Below are positions 1 through 7,877 of a stretch of 45,944 nt of DNA, in pieces. A program made the translations under genes and the position numbers. The notes under the pieces are model-generated. The model ran no database searches. It was given only the letters and a program-made list of their open reading frames with translations, and was not told the origin of the DNA. This DNA is from Deltaproteobacteria bacterium (GTDB lineage Bacteria; Desulfobacterota; Desulfobulbia; Desulfobulbales; Desulfurivibrionaceae): contig JAJZPC010000014.1 of NCBI GenBank assembly GCA_021811385.1, forward strand, positions 1 to 45,944, given 5' to 3'. Numbering within the stretch: the first letter of the stretch is position 1; the number at the start of each line of letters is the position of its first letter.

Positions 1-1426
1 GGAGCACCATGCGGTTGAGCCAGGAATGGACCACCCCGTCGCCAGGGCGCAGGCTGATCCCGCCCCGTTCGCTGATGAAACCGGGCAGGGTCTGGTGGGT
101 CTTCACGTCCACCGGCTTGGGATAGGCGGCGGTGTGGCAGAAGGACTGCATCACCAGGGGCGCGGAGAATTTCAGGCAGGCCAGCTCCTTGATCTCGTCG
201 CGGGTCATGGGGCCGGTGGTGTCCTGGGAGCCCACCGAGGTCATCTTGGGCTCGCAGTACATGCCGGGCCGCACCCCAGGCAACCCGCAACCCTTGCCCA
301 CCATCTTCTGGGCCAGGGTGTAGCCCTTGCCACTGTCCTTGGGAACCTCCGGCTCCCGGAACAGGGTGGAGGGCGGCAGCCCCAACGCCTCGCGGGCCTT
401 GGCAGTCAAGCCCCGGCCGATGATGAGATTGACCCTCCCCCCGGCCTGAACCTCGTCGGGCAGGGTGGCGGGGGAGAGGCTGAAATTGACAATAATCTGC
501 CCATCCCGGCTGATGGTGCCGGTGCGGGTGTTGATGGTGATGATGTCGCCGGTCTCAAGGGAGGTCACATCGCACTGGATGGGCAGCATGCCCGAATCCT
601 CGGCGGTGTTGAAATAGATCGGCGCGATGGTGGAGCCCATGACCACCCCGCCGGTGCGCTTGGCCGGAACATACGGAATGTCGCGCCCCATGTGCCAGAG
701 CATGGAGTTGACCCCGGACTTGCGGGAGGAGCCGGTGCCCACCACGTCGCCCACATAGGCGATGGGGTGCCCTTTTTTCTTCAGCTCTTCGATAACCGCC
801 AGCGAGCCGGGCAACCGATTGCTCAGCATGGACTGGGCGTGCAAGGGGATATCCGGACGGCTCCACGCCTCGGAGGCCGGGGAAAGATCGTCGGTGTTGG
901 TCTCGCCCGGCACCTTGAACACGGTGACGGTGAGTTCCTCGGGCATGGGGGCGCGGGAGGTGAACCAGGTCGCCTCTGCCCAGTTGGCCACCACCTGCCG
1001 GGCATGGGGATTGCTCTTTACCTTGGCAGCCACATCCTTGAAGGAGTCGTAGACCAGGAGGGTGTTGGAAAGGGCGGCCACCGCATCCGGGGCCAGGGCT
1101 GCATCATCCAGCAGATCGATGAGCGGCTGCACATTGTAGCCGCCCAGCATGGTGCCCAAGAGCTGCACCGCAGCCTTCCTGTCGATGAGCGGCGAAACGA
1201 TCCTGCCTTGCGCTATTCCGGCCAAAAATTCGGCCTTGACCTTGGAGGCCTCGTCCACCCCCGGAGGCACCTGGTTGCTGATCAGGTCGAGCAGGGTTGC
1301 TTCCGTTCCAACGGCCGGTTTTTGCAGCAGCGCGACCAGGGCCGTGGTCTGGCCGGCGGAAAGGGGAAGGGGGGGCAGGCCAAGAGCGGCCCGCTCGGCA
1401 ACATGTTTTTGATACGCCTCAAGCAT
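1..1426 (-). CDS. acnB: Aconitate hydratase B (AcnB), 5' part only; runs off the left edge
   Basis: This is a bifunctional aconitase / 2-methylisocitrate dehydratase of the TCA cycle, a cytoplasmic 4Fe-4S enzyme. About 475 of the roughly 860 residues usual for the family lie in the window. The N-terminus (MLEAYQKHVAERAA) and internal blocks (GETNTDDLSPASEAWSRPDI, VGDVVGTGSSRKSG, EPKMTSVGSQDTTGPMTRDE, MQSFCHTAAYPKPVDV) match AcnB closely. They cover the N-terminal HEAT-like domain, the swivel domain and the start of the catalytic core. The cluster cysteines would lie beyond base 1 and cannot be checked. The start at 1426 is fixed by a strong AGGAGGT Shine-Dalgarno 7 nt upstream. The gene upstream on this strand is ftsH, but a terminator and a REPIN-like repeat separate them, so acnB is probably transcribed alone. 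Confidence 0.96.
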   Translation of the reverse strand, partial: MLEAYQKHVAERAALGLPPLPLSAGQTTALVALLQKPAVGTEATLLDLISNQVPPGVDEASKVKAEFLAGIAQGRIVSPLIDRKAAVQLLGTMLGGYNVQPLIDLLDDAALAPDAVAALSNTLLVYDSFKDVAAKVKSNPHARQVVANWAEATWFTSRAPMPEELTVTVFKVPGETNTDDLSPASEAWSRPDIPLHAQSMLSNRLPGSLAVIEELKKKGHPIAYVGDVVGTGSSRKSGVNSMLWHMGRDIPYVPAKRTGGVVMGSTIAPIYFNTAEDSGMLPIQCDVTSLETGDIITINTRTGTISRDGQIIVNFSLSPATLPDEVQAGGRVNLIIGRGLTAKAREALGLPPSTLFREPEVPKDSGKGYTLAQKMVGKGCGLPGVRPGMYCEPKMTSVGSQDTTGPMTRDEIKELACLKFSAPLVMQSFCHTAAYPKPVDVKTHQTLPGFISERGGISLRPGDGVVHSWLNRMVL

Positions 1427-1495
1427 GGGTACGACCTCCTTGCATAATAAGAAACCGGGATGGTTCGGTGATGCCCGGTCAGCTTTTCACATGAA

Positions 1496-1608
1496 ACTCC
1501 CCCTCCCTCGACGGGAGGGGGCTGGGGGGGTGGGTGAAGTTGGCAACGACCTCCCAACCGGCACCTTCCCCCTCTCCCTATCCCTCTCCCGCCAAGGGAG
1601 AGGGGACT
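1496..1608. repeat. REPIN-like palindromic doublet (copy A)
   Basis: Two G/C-rich REP-like half-elements lie in inverted orientation (about 1496-1539 and 1564-1608) with a short unique centre. Each half is a small hairpin (CCCTCCC, short loop, GGGAGGG) followed by a G-rich tail. The same arrangement recurs at 18366-18476 and 44085-44197, and in the ends of the DUF559 cassette at 5237-5606. It lies between ftsH and acnB, outside both coding regions. Confidence 0.85.
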
Positions 1609-1768
1609 TTCTTGTATTCTGCGCTTTTATTACCAGACCATGCCGGACATGGCCCGGTGATTTTTCTCAAACCAGATTCCTACCCTTGCCGGACACGACC
1701 TGTCAAGCAGAACCTGAAGGCAGAATAGTATGGGAAAATGTCCCATTGGCACGCAGCCGAGCTTCCTT

Positions 1769-1809
1769 AATAACAAAAAGAAAGGCGGCAGGAGTTTCCC
1801 CCTGCCGCC
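1769..1809 (-). terminator. Rho-independent terminator of ftsH
   Basis: A perfect 9-bp stem (GGCGGCAGG at 1784-1792 with CCTGCCGCC at 1801-1809) is followed on the minus strand by a T-rich run (TTTCTTTTTGTTA). It begins 28 nt beyond the ftsH stop codon and should end that operon. Confidence 0.85.
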
Positions 1810-1837
1810 CAATGCATTCATTGCCTTTCCGTAATTA

Positions 1838-3610
1838 TCAACCAGCCGCCATCAACCGCTCGATATCCTCGCTGCCGATGGTTTCCTTTTCCAGCAAATC
1901 CTTGGCCATGGCCTCCAGGATCGTCCGGTTCTCGTTGAGCAGCCGGGTTGCCGTATCCCTGGCCTCGGTCACCAATCCGGTCACGGCCTGGTCGATGCGC
2001 ACCGCTGTTTCCCCGCTGTAGGGTTGTCTGCTCCGCCCCATTTCATCGGGTCCGGCCACGTTCAACAGGCCGATCTCCTTGCTCATCCCCCATTCGCAGA
2101 CCATCTTCCGGGCGATGTTCGAGGCGCGTTCGATGTCGTTGCCCGCTCCGGTGGTGACATCGCCGAAGACGATCTCCTCGGCCACCCTCCCGCCCAAGAG
2201 GATGCAGAGGTTGTTCATCAGCCAGGAGCGGGACTGGGAATGCTTTTCGTCGGTGGGCAGCTGCATGGTCAGCCCCAGAGCGCGGCCCCGGGGGATGATG
2301 GTCACCTTGTGCACCGGATCGGTGCCGGGCAGCAGCCGGGCGACCAGGGCATGGCCCGCCTCGTGGTAAGCCGTGAGTTCCTTGTCCTTGCCGGTGAGGA
2401 TCATGCTGGTGCGCTCCGCCCCCATCATCACCTTGTCCTTGGCTTTTTCCATGAGGGCCATGGAGATCCTGCCCACCTCGAAACGGGCCGCCATCAAGGC
2501 TGCCTCGTTGACCATATTGGCCAGCTCGGCCCCGGAAAATCCAGGGGTGCCCTTGGCGATGATCGCCATATCCACATCGTCCTCCAGCTGGACCTTGGCG
2601 GCGTGGACCTTGAGAATCTTTTCCCTGCCCCGCACATCGGGAAGAGGCACGACAATCTGCCGGTCGAACCGGCCCGGCCGCTTGAGGGCCGGGTCCAGGA
2701 TGTCGGGCCGGTTGGTGGCCGCGACGATGATGACCCCGGCATTGGCCTCGAAGCCGTCCATCTCCACGAGCAACTGGTTCAGGGTCTGCTCGCGCTCGTC
2801 GTTGCCCCCGCCGGTGCCTGCCCCGCGCTGCCTTCCCACCGCATCGATCTCATCGATAAAGATGATGCAGGGCGCCTTTTTCTTGGCCTCCTTGAACAGA
2901 TCCCGCACCCGGCTAGCGCCGACGCCCACATACATCTCGACAAAATCCGAGCCGCTGATCGAGAAAAACGGCACCTGGGCCTCCCCGGCAATGGCGCGGG
3001 CGAGCAGGGTTTTTCCCGTGCCCGGCTCGCCGGAGAGGAGCACGCCCTTGGGAATCTTGGCCCCCACCCGGGTAAAGATGCCTGGGTCGCGGAGAAAATC
3101 AACGATCTCGCCCAGCTCGTCGCGGGCCTCTTCAATGCCGGCCACATCGGCAAAGGTTATCTTGGATTCCTCGCCCTCGATGAGGCGGGCCCGGCTCTTG
3201 CCGAAGGTCATCAACCCCTTGCCGCCCCCGCCCTGCTGCTGGCGCATGAAATAGAGGCCAAGCCCGACCAGGACGATCATGGGCAGCCAGGAGCCGATGA
3301 TACTGACCAGCCAATGGGGCTCTTTTTTCTTTTCCACCTGGAGGGTGACCCCCTCCTTCATAAAGGGCTTCACCTGCTCCAGATTGTCCGGCAGCACGGT
3401 CTTGAAGCGGTTGCCCACCAGATCCTGGGCCTCTGCCACATTCTCGGTGATGGTGACCCGGCTCACCTTGCCCGAGTTGACGCTTTCCAGAAAATCGTTG
3501 TAGCTGATCTGGTTGACCGGCTCGCCCGCGGGATTGAAGAGATTGATCAACAGCAAGCCCACCAGGGCGATGACCAGCCAGATGGACAGGTTCTTGTAAA
3601 ATTGGTTCAA
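1838..3610 (-). CDS. ftsH: ATP-dependent zinc metalloprotease FtsH
   Basis: Membrane-anchored AAA+ protease for quality control and regulated proteolysis, 590 residues (E. coli FtsH has 644). In order: TM1 about 9-27, periplasmic segment about 28-100, TM2 about 101-124, AAA+ domain from about 150 with Walker A GEPGTGKT (194-201) and Walker [10 protein letters not shown] (248-256), then an M41 peptidase domain with zinc motif HEAGH (416-420) and third-ligand candidate Asp492. The Walker A has Glu where FtsH usually has Pro. The open frame continues 21 codons upstream, but a TTG at 3608-3610 has GGAGG 6 nt before it and begins the canonical [10 protein letters not shown] sequence, so I take TTG as the start. 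It lies 63 nt after the MerR gene, probably in one operon with it. Confidence 0.95.
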   Translation of the reverse strand: MNQFYKNLSIWLVIALVGLLLINLFNPAGEPVNQISYNDFLESVNSGKVSRVTITENVAEAQDLVGNRFKTVLPDNLEQVKPFMKEGVTLQVEKKKEPHWLVSIIGSWLPMIVLVGLGLYFMRQQQGGGGKGLMTFGKSRARLIEGEESKITFADVAGIEEARDELGEIVDFLRDPGIFTRVGAKIPKGVLLSGEPGTGKTLLARAIAGEAQVPFFSISGSDFVEMYVGVGASRVRDLFKEAKKKAPCIIFIDEIDAVGRQRGAGTGGGNDEREQTLNQLLVEMDGFEANAGVIIVAATNRPDILDPALKRPGRFDRQIVVPLPDVRGREKILKVHAAKVQLEDDVDMAIIAKGTPGFSGAELANMVNEAALMAARFEVGRISMALMEKAKDKVMMGAERTSMILTGKDKELTAYHEAGHALVARLLPGTDPVHKVTIIPRGRALGLTMQLPTDEKHSQSRSWLMNNLCILLGGRVAEEIVFGDVTTGAGNDIERASNIARKMVCEWGMSKEIGLLNVAGPDEMGRSRQPYSGETAVRIDQAVTGLVTEARDTATRLLNENRTILEAMAKDLLEKETIGSEDIERLMAAG

Positions 3611-3673
3611 GGCATACCTCCGGGTTGGATTTTTACACTGTTGTACACGATGCGGGCGGAAAGACGCAAGCAA

Positions 3674-4081
3674 TCAGGCGGACATTGTCCGGTCGCCGAG
3701 GGGCGCGATCTTTTTCGGCACCAACCCGCTGGACATGAAGGCCGTGCAGAGTTTCCGTTTTTCAAAGGGGCAGCCGGCAATGTTCCAGCAGGGGGTGTAT
3801 TGCAGCAGCTTGTGGATAGCGGCCAGGCTGATCCCGTGCTCGTGGATCATGGAGCGCAGGCAGGAAACCCATTTCAGGTTGTCCAGGCTGTAATAGCGCC
3901 ACTTGCCGTGCCGGACCGGGGACAACAGCCCGTCGCTCTCATACATCCGCAGGGTGCGCGGGGTTATGGCCAGCATCTCGGCGGCGGCGCTGATGGTGAA
4001 CACGGCCTGGTTATCGGCCAGCAAAGGATGGACAAAGCTGGGGGCGGAGGTTTCAATGGTGGTCCGGGAAGGTGCGTTCAT
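3674..4081 (-). CDS. MerR-family transcriptional regulator with C-terminal cysteines
   Basis: 135 residues. After a disordered N-terminus of about 25 residues comes a MerR winged-helix domain (VFTISAAAEMLAITPRTLRMYES, about 28-50, then a wing segment RHGKWRYYS). A short dimerisation helix follows, then a Cys-containing tail, CWNIAGCPFEKRKLC. HspR-like MerR proteins lack an effector domain; here the clustered Cys could bind metal or sense redox, which is inference. The start ATG at 4079-4081 follows GAGGGT. It sits between a small membrane protein gene (15 nt upstream) and ftsH (63 nt downstream), so its likely target is this operon. No convincing operator was found. Confidence 0.85.
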   Translation of the reverse strand: MNAPSRTTIETSAPSFVHPLLADNQAVFTISAAAEMLAITPRTLRMYESDGLLSPVRHGKWRYYSLDNLKWVSCLRSMIHEHGISLAAIHKLLQYTPCWNIAGCPFEKRKLCTAFMSSGLVPKKIAPLGDRTMSA

Positions 4082-4096
4082 GGTGTACCCTCGTGA

Positions 4097-4294
4097 TCAA
4101 GAGATGTTAAGGGGCATGGGCCCGTCGATTTTCAGGGAAAAAACCGCGATGATGGCGGGCACCGCCGCGAAAGGCCCCATGAGCAGCGACATGACAAAGG
4201 AGCTGACAAACCAGAAGGTTTCGGCTAGCTTGCCAGTGGCATCGGCAACAATCGGGGCTACGTCTTTTTTTTCGCTGTGGAGTGTGTTTTTCAT
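4097..4294 (-). CDS. Small membrane protein, unknown function
   Basis: 65 residues: a polar N-terminus (MKNTLHSEKKDVAPIV) followed by a hydrophobic region (about 27-56, probably one or two membrane segments) with small residues. AGGAGGT lies 7 nt before the ATG, which strongly supports translation. It is the first gene of an apparent operon with the MerR regulator and FtsH. I do not recognise the family. Its place before an FtsH gene suggests a membrane substrate, adaptor or stress-induced peptide, but that is inference only. Confidence 0.75.
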   Translation of the reverse strand: MKNTLHSEKKDVAPIVADATGKLAETFWFVSSFVMSLLMGPFAAVPAIIAVFSLKIDGPMPLNIS

Positions 4295-4593
4295 GGCCGA
4301 CCTCCTGTCTCGGATGTCCTGGGCGGCGCAGAATCATTTCGTACACCGCTTTGCTCTTATGTATACGCAAGGGGTATGCCAAGGATGAGGCGGAAGGGTT
4401 GCCGGGAACAGACGCGAAGATTTTTTTCACGGAAAAACAAAGAGCTGCATCCATGAAAAAAATTATTTATAGGGAAGCTTGAACAAGGATGCAAGAAATA
4501 ATCAACCACAAGAGGGCTACAAATGATCCATTTCGCGAACCGGCATGGATCATATTGCGCCCAAGATACCCCCTGCCGTTTCATCACTGAACC

Positions 4594-5292
4594 ATGACCG
4601 ATACCAAACAATGCCGCCAATGCGGAACCTGCTGCCGGAAAGGCGGACCAGCGCTGAGCCGGGAAGATCTCGACCTTGTCCGCCAGGGATACATCCGCCA
4701 CGATCAGCTGGTCACCATCCGGCAAGGGGAGATGGGGTACAACCCGGCCACCGGCAAGCTTGAGCCGGTACCGGTGGAACTGCTCAAGATCCGGGGGCAG
4801 GGGAACGGCTGGACCTGCCTCTTCCTGGCCGAGGCAAACAACGGCTGCACCATCTATGCGCACCGCCCCACAACCTGCAGGATTCTAGAGTGCCGGCAGC
4901 CGGAAGCGCTCCTGGCCACCATCTACCAGAACACCCTGCGCCGCGCCGACCTGGTCAACCCCAACGACCCGATCCTTGCCGAAATCGACCGCCACGAACG
5001 GGCATGCCCTGGCAAGGAATTTACCGATCTGCTTGCGGACACGGGACAGGACTCCCTCGTCCGGCTCAACGAAATGATCCGCGCCGATCTGGCCATCAGG
5101 AATGAGGTTGCCCACAAGGCAGGAATTTCGCTGGAGCTGGAGTTTTTTCTCTTTGGCAGGCCGCTGTTCAAACAGCTCACAGGGTCCGGGATAGAGTGTG
5201 TCGAGGAAAACGGGGAGATTCGTTTGGAGAGGCAGAACTCCCCTCGCCCACTCGTGGGAGAGGGGTCGGGGGAGAGGGTCCATGAGCGCTGA
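4594..5292 (+). CDS. YkgJ-family Cys-cluster protein with 3' end replaced by repeat sequence
   Basis: 232 residues. The N-terminus has CRQCGTCCRKGG (residues 7-18), the CxxCxxCC pattern of the YkgJ/UPF0153 family, thought to bind zinc or an Fe-S cluster. Further Cys occur in a WTCLFL context, at GCTIYAHRPTTCR and at LECRQPE, as in the family. The last 19 residues or so (NSPRPLVGEGSGERVHER) are translated from the left inverted repeat of the DUF559 cassette starting at 5237, so the native C-terminus has been replaced or truncated. The stop codon lies 11 nt inside the DUF559 gene. No clear Shine-Dalgarno precedes the ATG. Upstream (4295-4593) is a divergent intergenic region with no other gene seen. 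Confidence 0.85.
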   Translation: MTDTKQCRQCGTCCRKGGPALSREDLDLVRQGYIRHDQLVTIRQGEMGYNPATGKLEPVPVELLKIRGQGNGWTCLFLAEANNGCTIYAHRPTTCRILECRQPEALLATIYQNTLRRADLVNPNDPILAEIDRHERACPGKEFTDLLADTGQDSLVRLNEMIRADLAIRNEVAHKAGISLELEFFLFGRPLFKQLTGSGIECVEENGEIRLERQNSPRPLVGEGSGERVHER

Positions 5293-5606
5293 AAAAGTGC
5301 TCCTCAATGCCAAGACACTCCGCGCCAACCAGACTGAAGCGGAACAGCGGCTGTGGCATCACCTGCGGGCACACCGTTTCATGGCTTTGAAATTCAAGCG
5401 GCAAAAACCCATGGGGCGCTATATCGTGGACTTTGTCTGCGTGGAACGGCAGTTGATTATTGAGATCGATGGCGGTCAACACGCCGAACAGGCGGAATAT
5501 GACCGGCATCGGGATGCGTGGTTGCGCAGCCAAGGCTATCTGGAACAGATACGGAGCGCAATCGCCCTCTCCCCCGGCCCCTCTCCCACAGGTGGGCGAG
5601 GGGAGT
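5237..5606 (+). mobile_element. 370-bp DUF559 cassette bounded by 42-bp inverted repeats
   Basis: The outermost 42 nt on each side (5237-5278 and 5565-5606) are inverted repeats with 39 of 42 positions matching. Each contains its own small hairpin (CTCGCCCAC / GTGGGAGAG on the left) and then a G-rich tail, the architecture of the REPIN-like doublets elsewhere in the window. Between them lies one gene, the DUF559 nuclease. The cassette lies across the 3' end of the ykgJ-like gene. No target-site duplication is evident. Mobility is inferred from structure only. Confidence 0.7.
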
Positions 5607-5608
5607 AA
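5282..5608 (+). CDS. DUF559 (Vsr-like, PD-(D/E)XK-type) endonuclease-domain protein, shortened
   Basis: 108 residues. Family features present: TEAEQRLWHHLRAHRF, then FKRQKPMGRYIVDFVC (conserved Asp) and LIIEIDGGQH (conserved Glu and Asp), a restriction-endonuclease-like core related to Vsr. In most DUF559 proteins the Gly-Tyr near residue 90 is followed by a strand with V-x-R-F-W and a short helix. Here SQGY runs directly into LEQIRSAI, so roughly 15-20 residues appear deleted in frame. The C-terminal ALSPGPSPTGGRGE is encoded by the right inverted repeat. I chose the ATG at 5282 because the longer frame upstream is repeat-encoded. Function unknown; possibly an endonuclease that moves its own repeats. 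Confidence 0.8.
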   Translation: MSAEKVLLNAKTLRANQTEAEQRLWHHLRAHRFMALKFKRQKPMGRYIVDFVCVERQLIIEIDGGQHAEQAEYDRHRDAWLRSQGYLEQIRSAIALSPGPSPTGGRGE

Positions 5609-5633
5609 GACCCAGGCCCCAGGCAACCAAGCT

Positions 5634-6329
5634 CTACTTCACCTCACGCACCATGATCTCTTCGGACCAGTCGTTGTGCTCGAACTGCTCGTGATCCGGC
5701 TTGGCAGGTTTTTCCTCGCTCAACCTTTGCTTCACCCACTTGAGCACCTGCTCGAACTCCCCGGCCATCTCGGCCAGGGCGCGTCCCCGGTGGCTCACCC
5801 GGTTTTTTTCCTCCATGGAGGCTTCGGCAAAGGTCTTGCCCAAGGTGGGGCAGTAAAAAATCGGATCATAGCCAAAGCCATCCTCGCCCCTCGGCGCGGT
5901 GAGCAGCTCCCCTTCGCAGGTTCCTTCGTAGGTCAGGGCCGGGCCGGAAGGCACGGCGATGGAGATGACGCAGTGGAAGGCGGCCTTGCGGTTGGCAACC
6001 CCTTCCATATCCTTGAGCAGCTTGGCGGTGTTCTCCGCATCGCCGGCATTCTCCCCGGCATAGCGGGCCGAATACACCCCCGGCGCGCCATGCAACGCTT
6101 CCACCGCCAGGCCGGAATCATCGGCGATACACGGCAACCCCAGAACCTTGGCGGTGAAATGCGCTTTTTTGTAAGCGTTGTCGTCAAAGGTTTCGCCGTC
6201 CTCCACCACTGCGGGGATGGGGCCGAAATCGGCCAGGCTGCGGATCTCCACCGGAAAATCCTTGAGCAGCTCCCGGAACTCCTTGAGCTTTCCCTTATTT
6301 GTCGTGGCCAACACCAATATATTGAACAT
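5634..6329 (-). CDS. rdgB: RdgB/HAM1-type XTP/dITP pyrophosphatase
   Basis: Cytoplasmic house-cleaning enzyme that hydrolyses non-canonical purine triphosphates (dITP, XTP) to monophosphates. 231 residues. Family motifs: TTNKGKLKEF near the N-terminus, DDSGLAVEAL, GAPGVYSARYAG, EDGFGYDPIF and SHRGRAL. The ATG at 6327-6329 has AAGGAG 7 nt upstream; the frame stays open 22 codons further but without family similarity. The C-terminus is about 30 residues longer than typical, charged and rich in Glu/Lys (ending SEEIMVREVK). It converges on the DUF559 cassette, with 25 nt between them, and is probably monocistronic. Confidence 0.94.
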   Translation of the reverse strand: MFNILVLATTNKGKLKEFRELLKDFPVEIRSLADFGPIPAVVEDGETFDDNAYKKAHFTAKVLGLPCIADDSGLAVEALHGAPGVYSARYAGENAGDAENTAKLLKDMEGVANRKAAFHCVISIAVPSGPALTYEGTCEGELLTAPRGEDGFGYDPIFYCPTLGKTFAEASMEEKNRVSHRGRALAEMAGEFEQVLKWVKQRLSEEKPAKPDHEQFEHNDWSEEIMVREVK

Positions 6330-6519
6330 GATTTTTCTCCTTGTAGTCGCCGCCTGCGCTGCTGCCGCTGACACTGCCCAGGCAAGAATGATCATTTACC
6401 CGCATCCCCGCCGGAAGTCAATATGGTCCGCGGAAGACCAGGCGCGACAGGTCGCTTCGGGATCTGCTTTCTTCGCCCTTGTTTCCCGCGCCGGTCTCTG
6501 CATAAGATAATTACAGCAC

Positions 6520-6533
6520 TTGACCTAGGTCAA
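6520..6533. promoter_or_regulatory. CRP/FNR-family (FNR/DNR-like) operator palindrome
   Basis: TTGACCTAGGTCAA is a perfect 14-nt palindrome of the form TTGAY-N4-RTCAA, as bound by FNR, DNR and NnrR regulators. A possible -10 box CAATAC (6553-6558) would put the start site near 6565, so the site is centred about 39 nt upstream, near the class II activator position. It lies 85 nt before the CBS-domain gene. Confidence 0.65.
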
Positions 6534-6617
6534 TGATGGGAGCGGTTTTTTGCAATACGGTTCATCCTGCAACCGTCCCATGCGTCTCTTTTAATTCAGC
6601 ACAAGGGGGAACCGCTG

Positions 6618-7232
6618 ATGTCGCAACGAACCAGTCCCGGGCCCAACCCGGCAGAGCTTCTTTCGGACGAAGATGTCTACGAGGCGATGAAAAAAATCCC
6701 CGGCTATCTCGACATCTCGGCCGGGGATTTCAAGGAACTCTATCTCCTCGCCTATGAGCATGCGGAAACCCGGTTGTACAACAGCTTGCGTGTCGCCGAG
6801 ATCATGACCCGAGAGGTCATAACGGTCCTCCCCACCACTCCCCTGGCCGAGGCGGCGGCGCGCATGGCCAAACACCACATCACCGGCCTTCCCGTGGTGC
6901 ATGAGGATGGCACCGTGGCCGGCGTCCTCTCGGAGCAGGATTTTTTCCGCAACATGGGCGACGGCCACCAAACCTCCTGCATGGCGCTTATCGCCGACAG
7001 CCTTGCCTCGGGAGGCTGTCCAGCGCTCTGCATGCGCGGGAGGACCACGGGCGAAATCATGACCACCCCCGTGATCACGGTTTTAGAAAACGCCCTGCTG
7101 CACGAGGCAGGCAAACTGATGCGGGAAAAAGGCATCAACCGGGTACCGGTGACGGACAACAGGAACCGGCTGCTCGGCATTCTCACCCGCAGTGATCTCA
7201 TGCACGCCTTTCCGGAAAGGGGTACCCGATGA
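6618..7232 (+). CDS. CBS-domain-pair protein paired with an HPP-family transporter
   Basis: 204 residues: an N-terminal helical segment of about 60 residues (LLSDEDVYEAMKKIPGYLDI), then two CBS motifs (about 62-115 starting VAEIMTREVITV, and about 140-200 starting TTGEIMTTPVITV). CBS pairs bind adenine nucleotides and act as energy or ligand sensors. It overlaps the HPP gene by 4 nt (ATGA), so the two are translationally coupled. HPP domains are often fused to CBS domains, so this is probably the regulatory subunit split off as its own gene. Start ATG 6618 follows AAGGGGGA. Expression is probably controlled by the FNR/DNR-like site upstream. Confidence 0.88.
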   Translation: MSQRTSPGPNPAELLSDEDVYEAMKKIPGYLDISAGDFKELYLLAYEHAETRLYNSLRVAEIMTREVITVLPTTPLAEAAARMAKHHITGLPVVHEDGTVAGVLSEQDFFRNMGDGHQTSCMALIADSLASGGCPALCMRGRTTGEIMTTPVITVLENALLHEAGKLMREKGINRVPVTDNRNRLLGILTRSDLMHAFPERGTR

Positions 7233-7765
7233 ACTATTTTGACAAGATGCGCGGCACAACCACCAGCCCGCCCCGGGTCAGCCTGTCCGAGGTTTTCTGG
7301 TCCTGGACCGGCGCCTTTCTCGGCATTGCCGCGGTGGCGTTCATCAACTACAATCTCTTGCCCCAATCGGACCTGCTCATGCTGATCGGCTCCTTCGGCG
7401 CTTCGGCGGTCTTGATCTACGGCGCCATAAAAAGCCCCCTGGCCCAGCCGCGCAATCTCCTCGGCGGCCATGTGCTTTCGGCGCTGATCGGGGTGGCCAG
7501 CTACAAGATGCTGGCCCCGCACATGTGGCTGGCGGCGGCGGTGGCGGTGGCCACGGCCATCGCCGTGATGCACCTCACCAAAACCCTGCACCCGCCCGGC
7601 GGCGCCACCGCCCTCATCGCGGTGATCGGCAGCGAAAAGATCTACGCCCTGGGCTATCTCTACGCGATTTTTCCCGCCGGGGTCGGGGCGTGCATCATGC
7701 TGGTGATCGCGCTTCTGGTGAACAACATCCCGAAAACGAGGCGATATCCGGAATTCTGGTGGTGA
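7229..7765 (+). CDS. HPP-family integral membrane protein
   Basis: 178 residues with four to five hydrophobic segments and the hallmark LHPPGGATAL (about 111-120), preceded by FGASAVLIYG and SPLAQPRNLLGGH, as in PF04982. Some cyanobacterial and plastid HPP proteins transport nitrite; that role here is inference, supported only by an FNR/DNR-like operator before the pair. The start overlaps the CBS gene stop (ATGA). It is followed tail-to-tail by the SpmA/B-like gene, with a hairpin repeat fragment between them. Confidence 0.9.
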   Translation: MNYFDKMRGTTTSPPRVSLSEVFWSWTGAFLGIAAVAFINYNLLPQSDLLMLIGSFGASAVLIYGAIKSPLAQPRNLLGGHVLSALIGVASYKMLAPHMWLAAAVAVATAIAVMHLTKTLHPPGGATALIAVIGSEKIYALGYLYAIFPAGVGACIMLVIALLVNNIPKTRRYPEFWW

Positions 7766-7825
7766 GGCGAAAACGTAACTTTCCAACGCAGGGTGAAAAC
7801 TGAGGATCCACGATCGGTGACGGTG

Positions 7826-7867
7826 GCGCAGCGCCGTTTCACTGCTGCCGCAGATGCGGTGCTGCGC
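7826..7867. repeat. Hairpin fragment related to the 161-bp repeat
   Basis: An 11-nt arm (7826-7836) pairs with 7857-7867 with one wobble or mismatch. The loop shares a stretch of about 26 nt with part of the repeat upstream of gapA (near 27748-27773). It sits between the convergent HPP and spm-like genes, where it may also act as a bidirectional stop, although no T-run follows it. Confidence 0.55.
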
Positions 7868-7877
7868 AGCCGTTCCC

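Noticed and set aside
2024-4096. Long open frame on the plus strand opposite ftsH and merR
   Set aside because: Codes for a His/Gly/Pro-rich sequence without family motifs; a by-product of high GC opposite clearly coding genes.
4295-4593. Promoter with a MerR-type long spacer upstream of the small membrane protein
   Set aside because: TTGGCA (4377-4382, minus strand) is present, but no matching -10 box at 17-20 nt is convincing.
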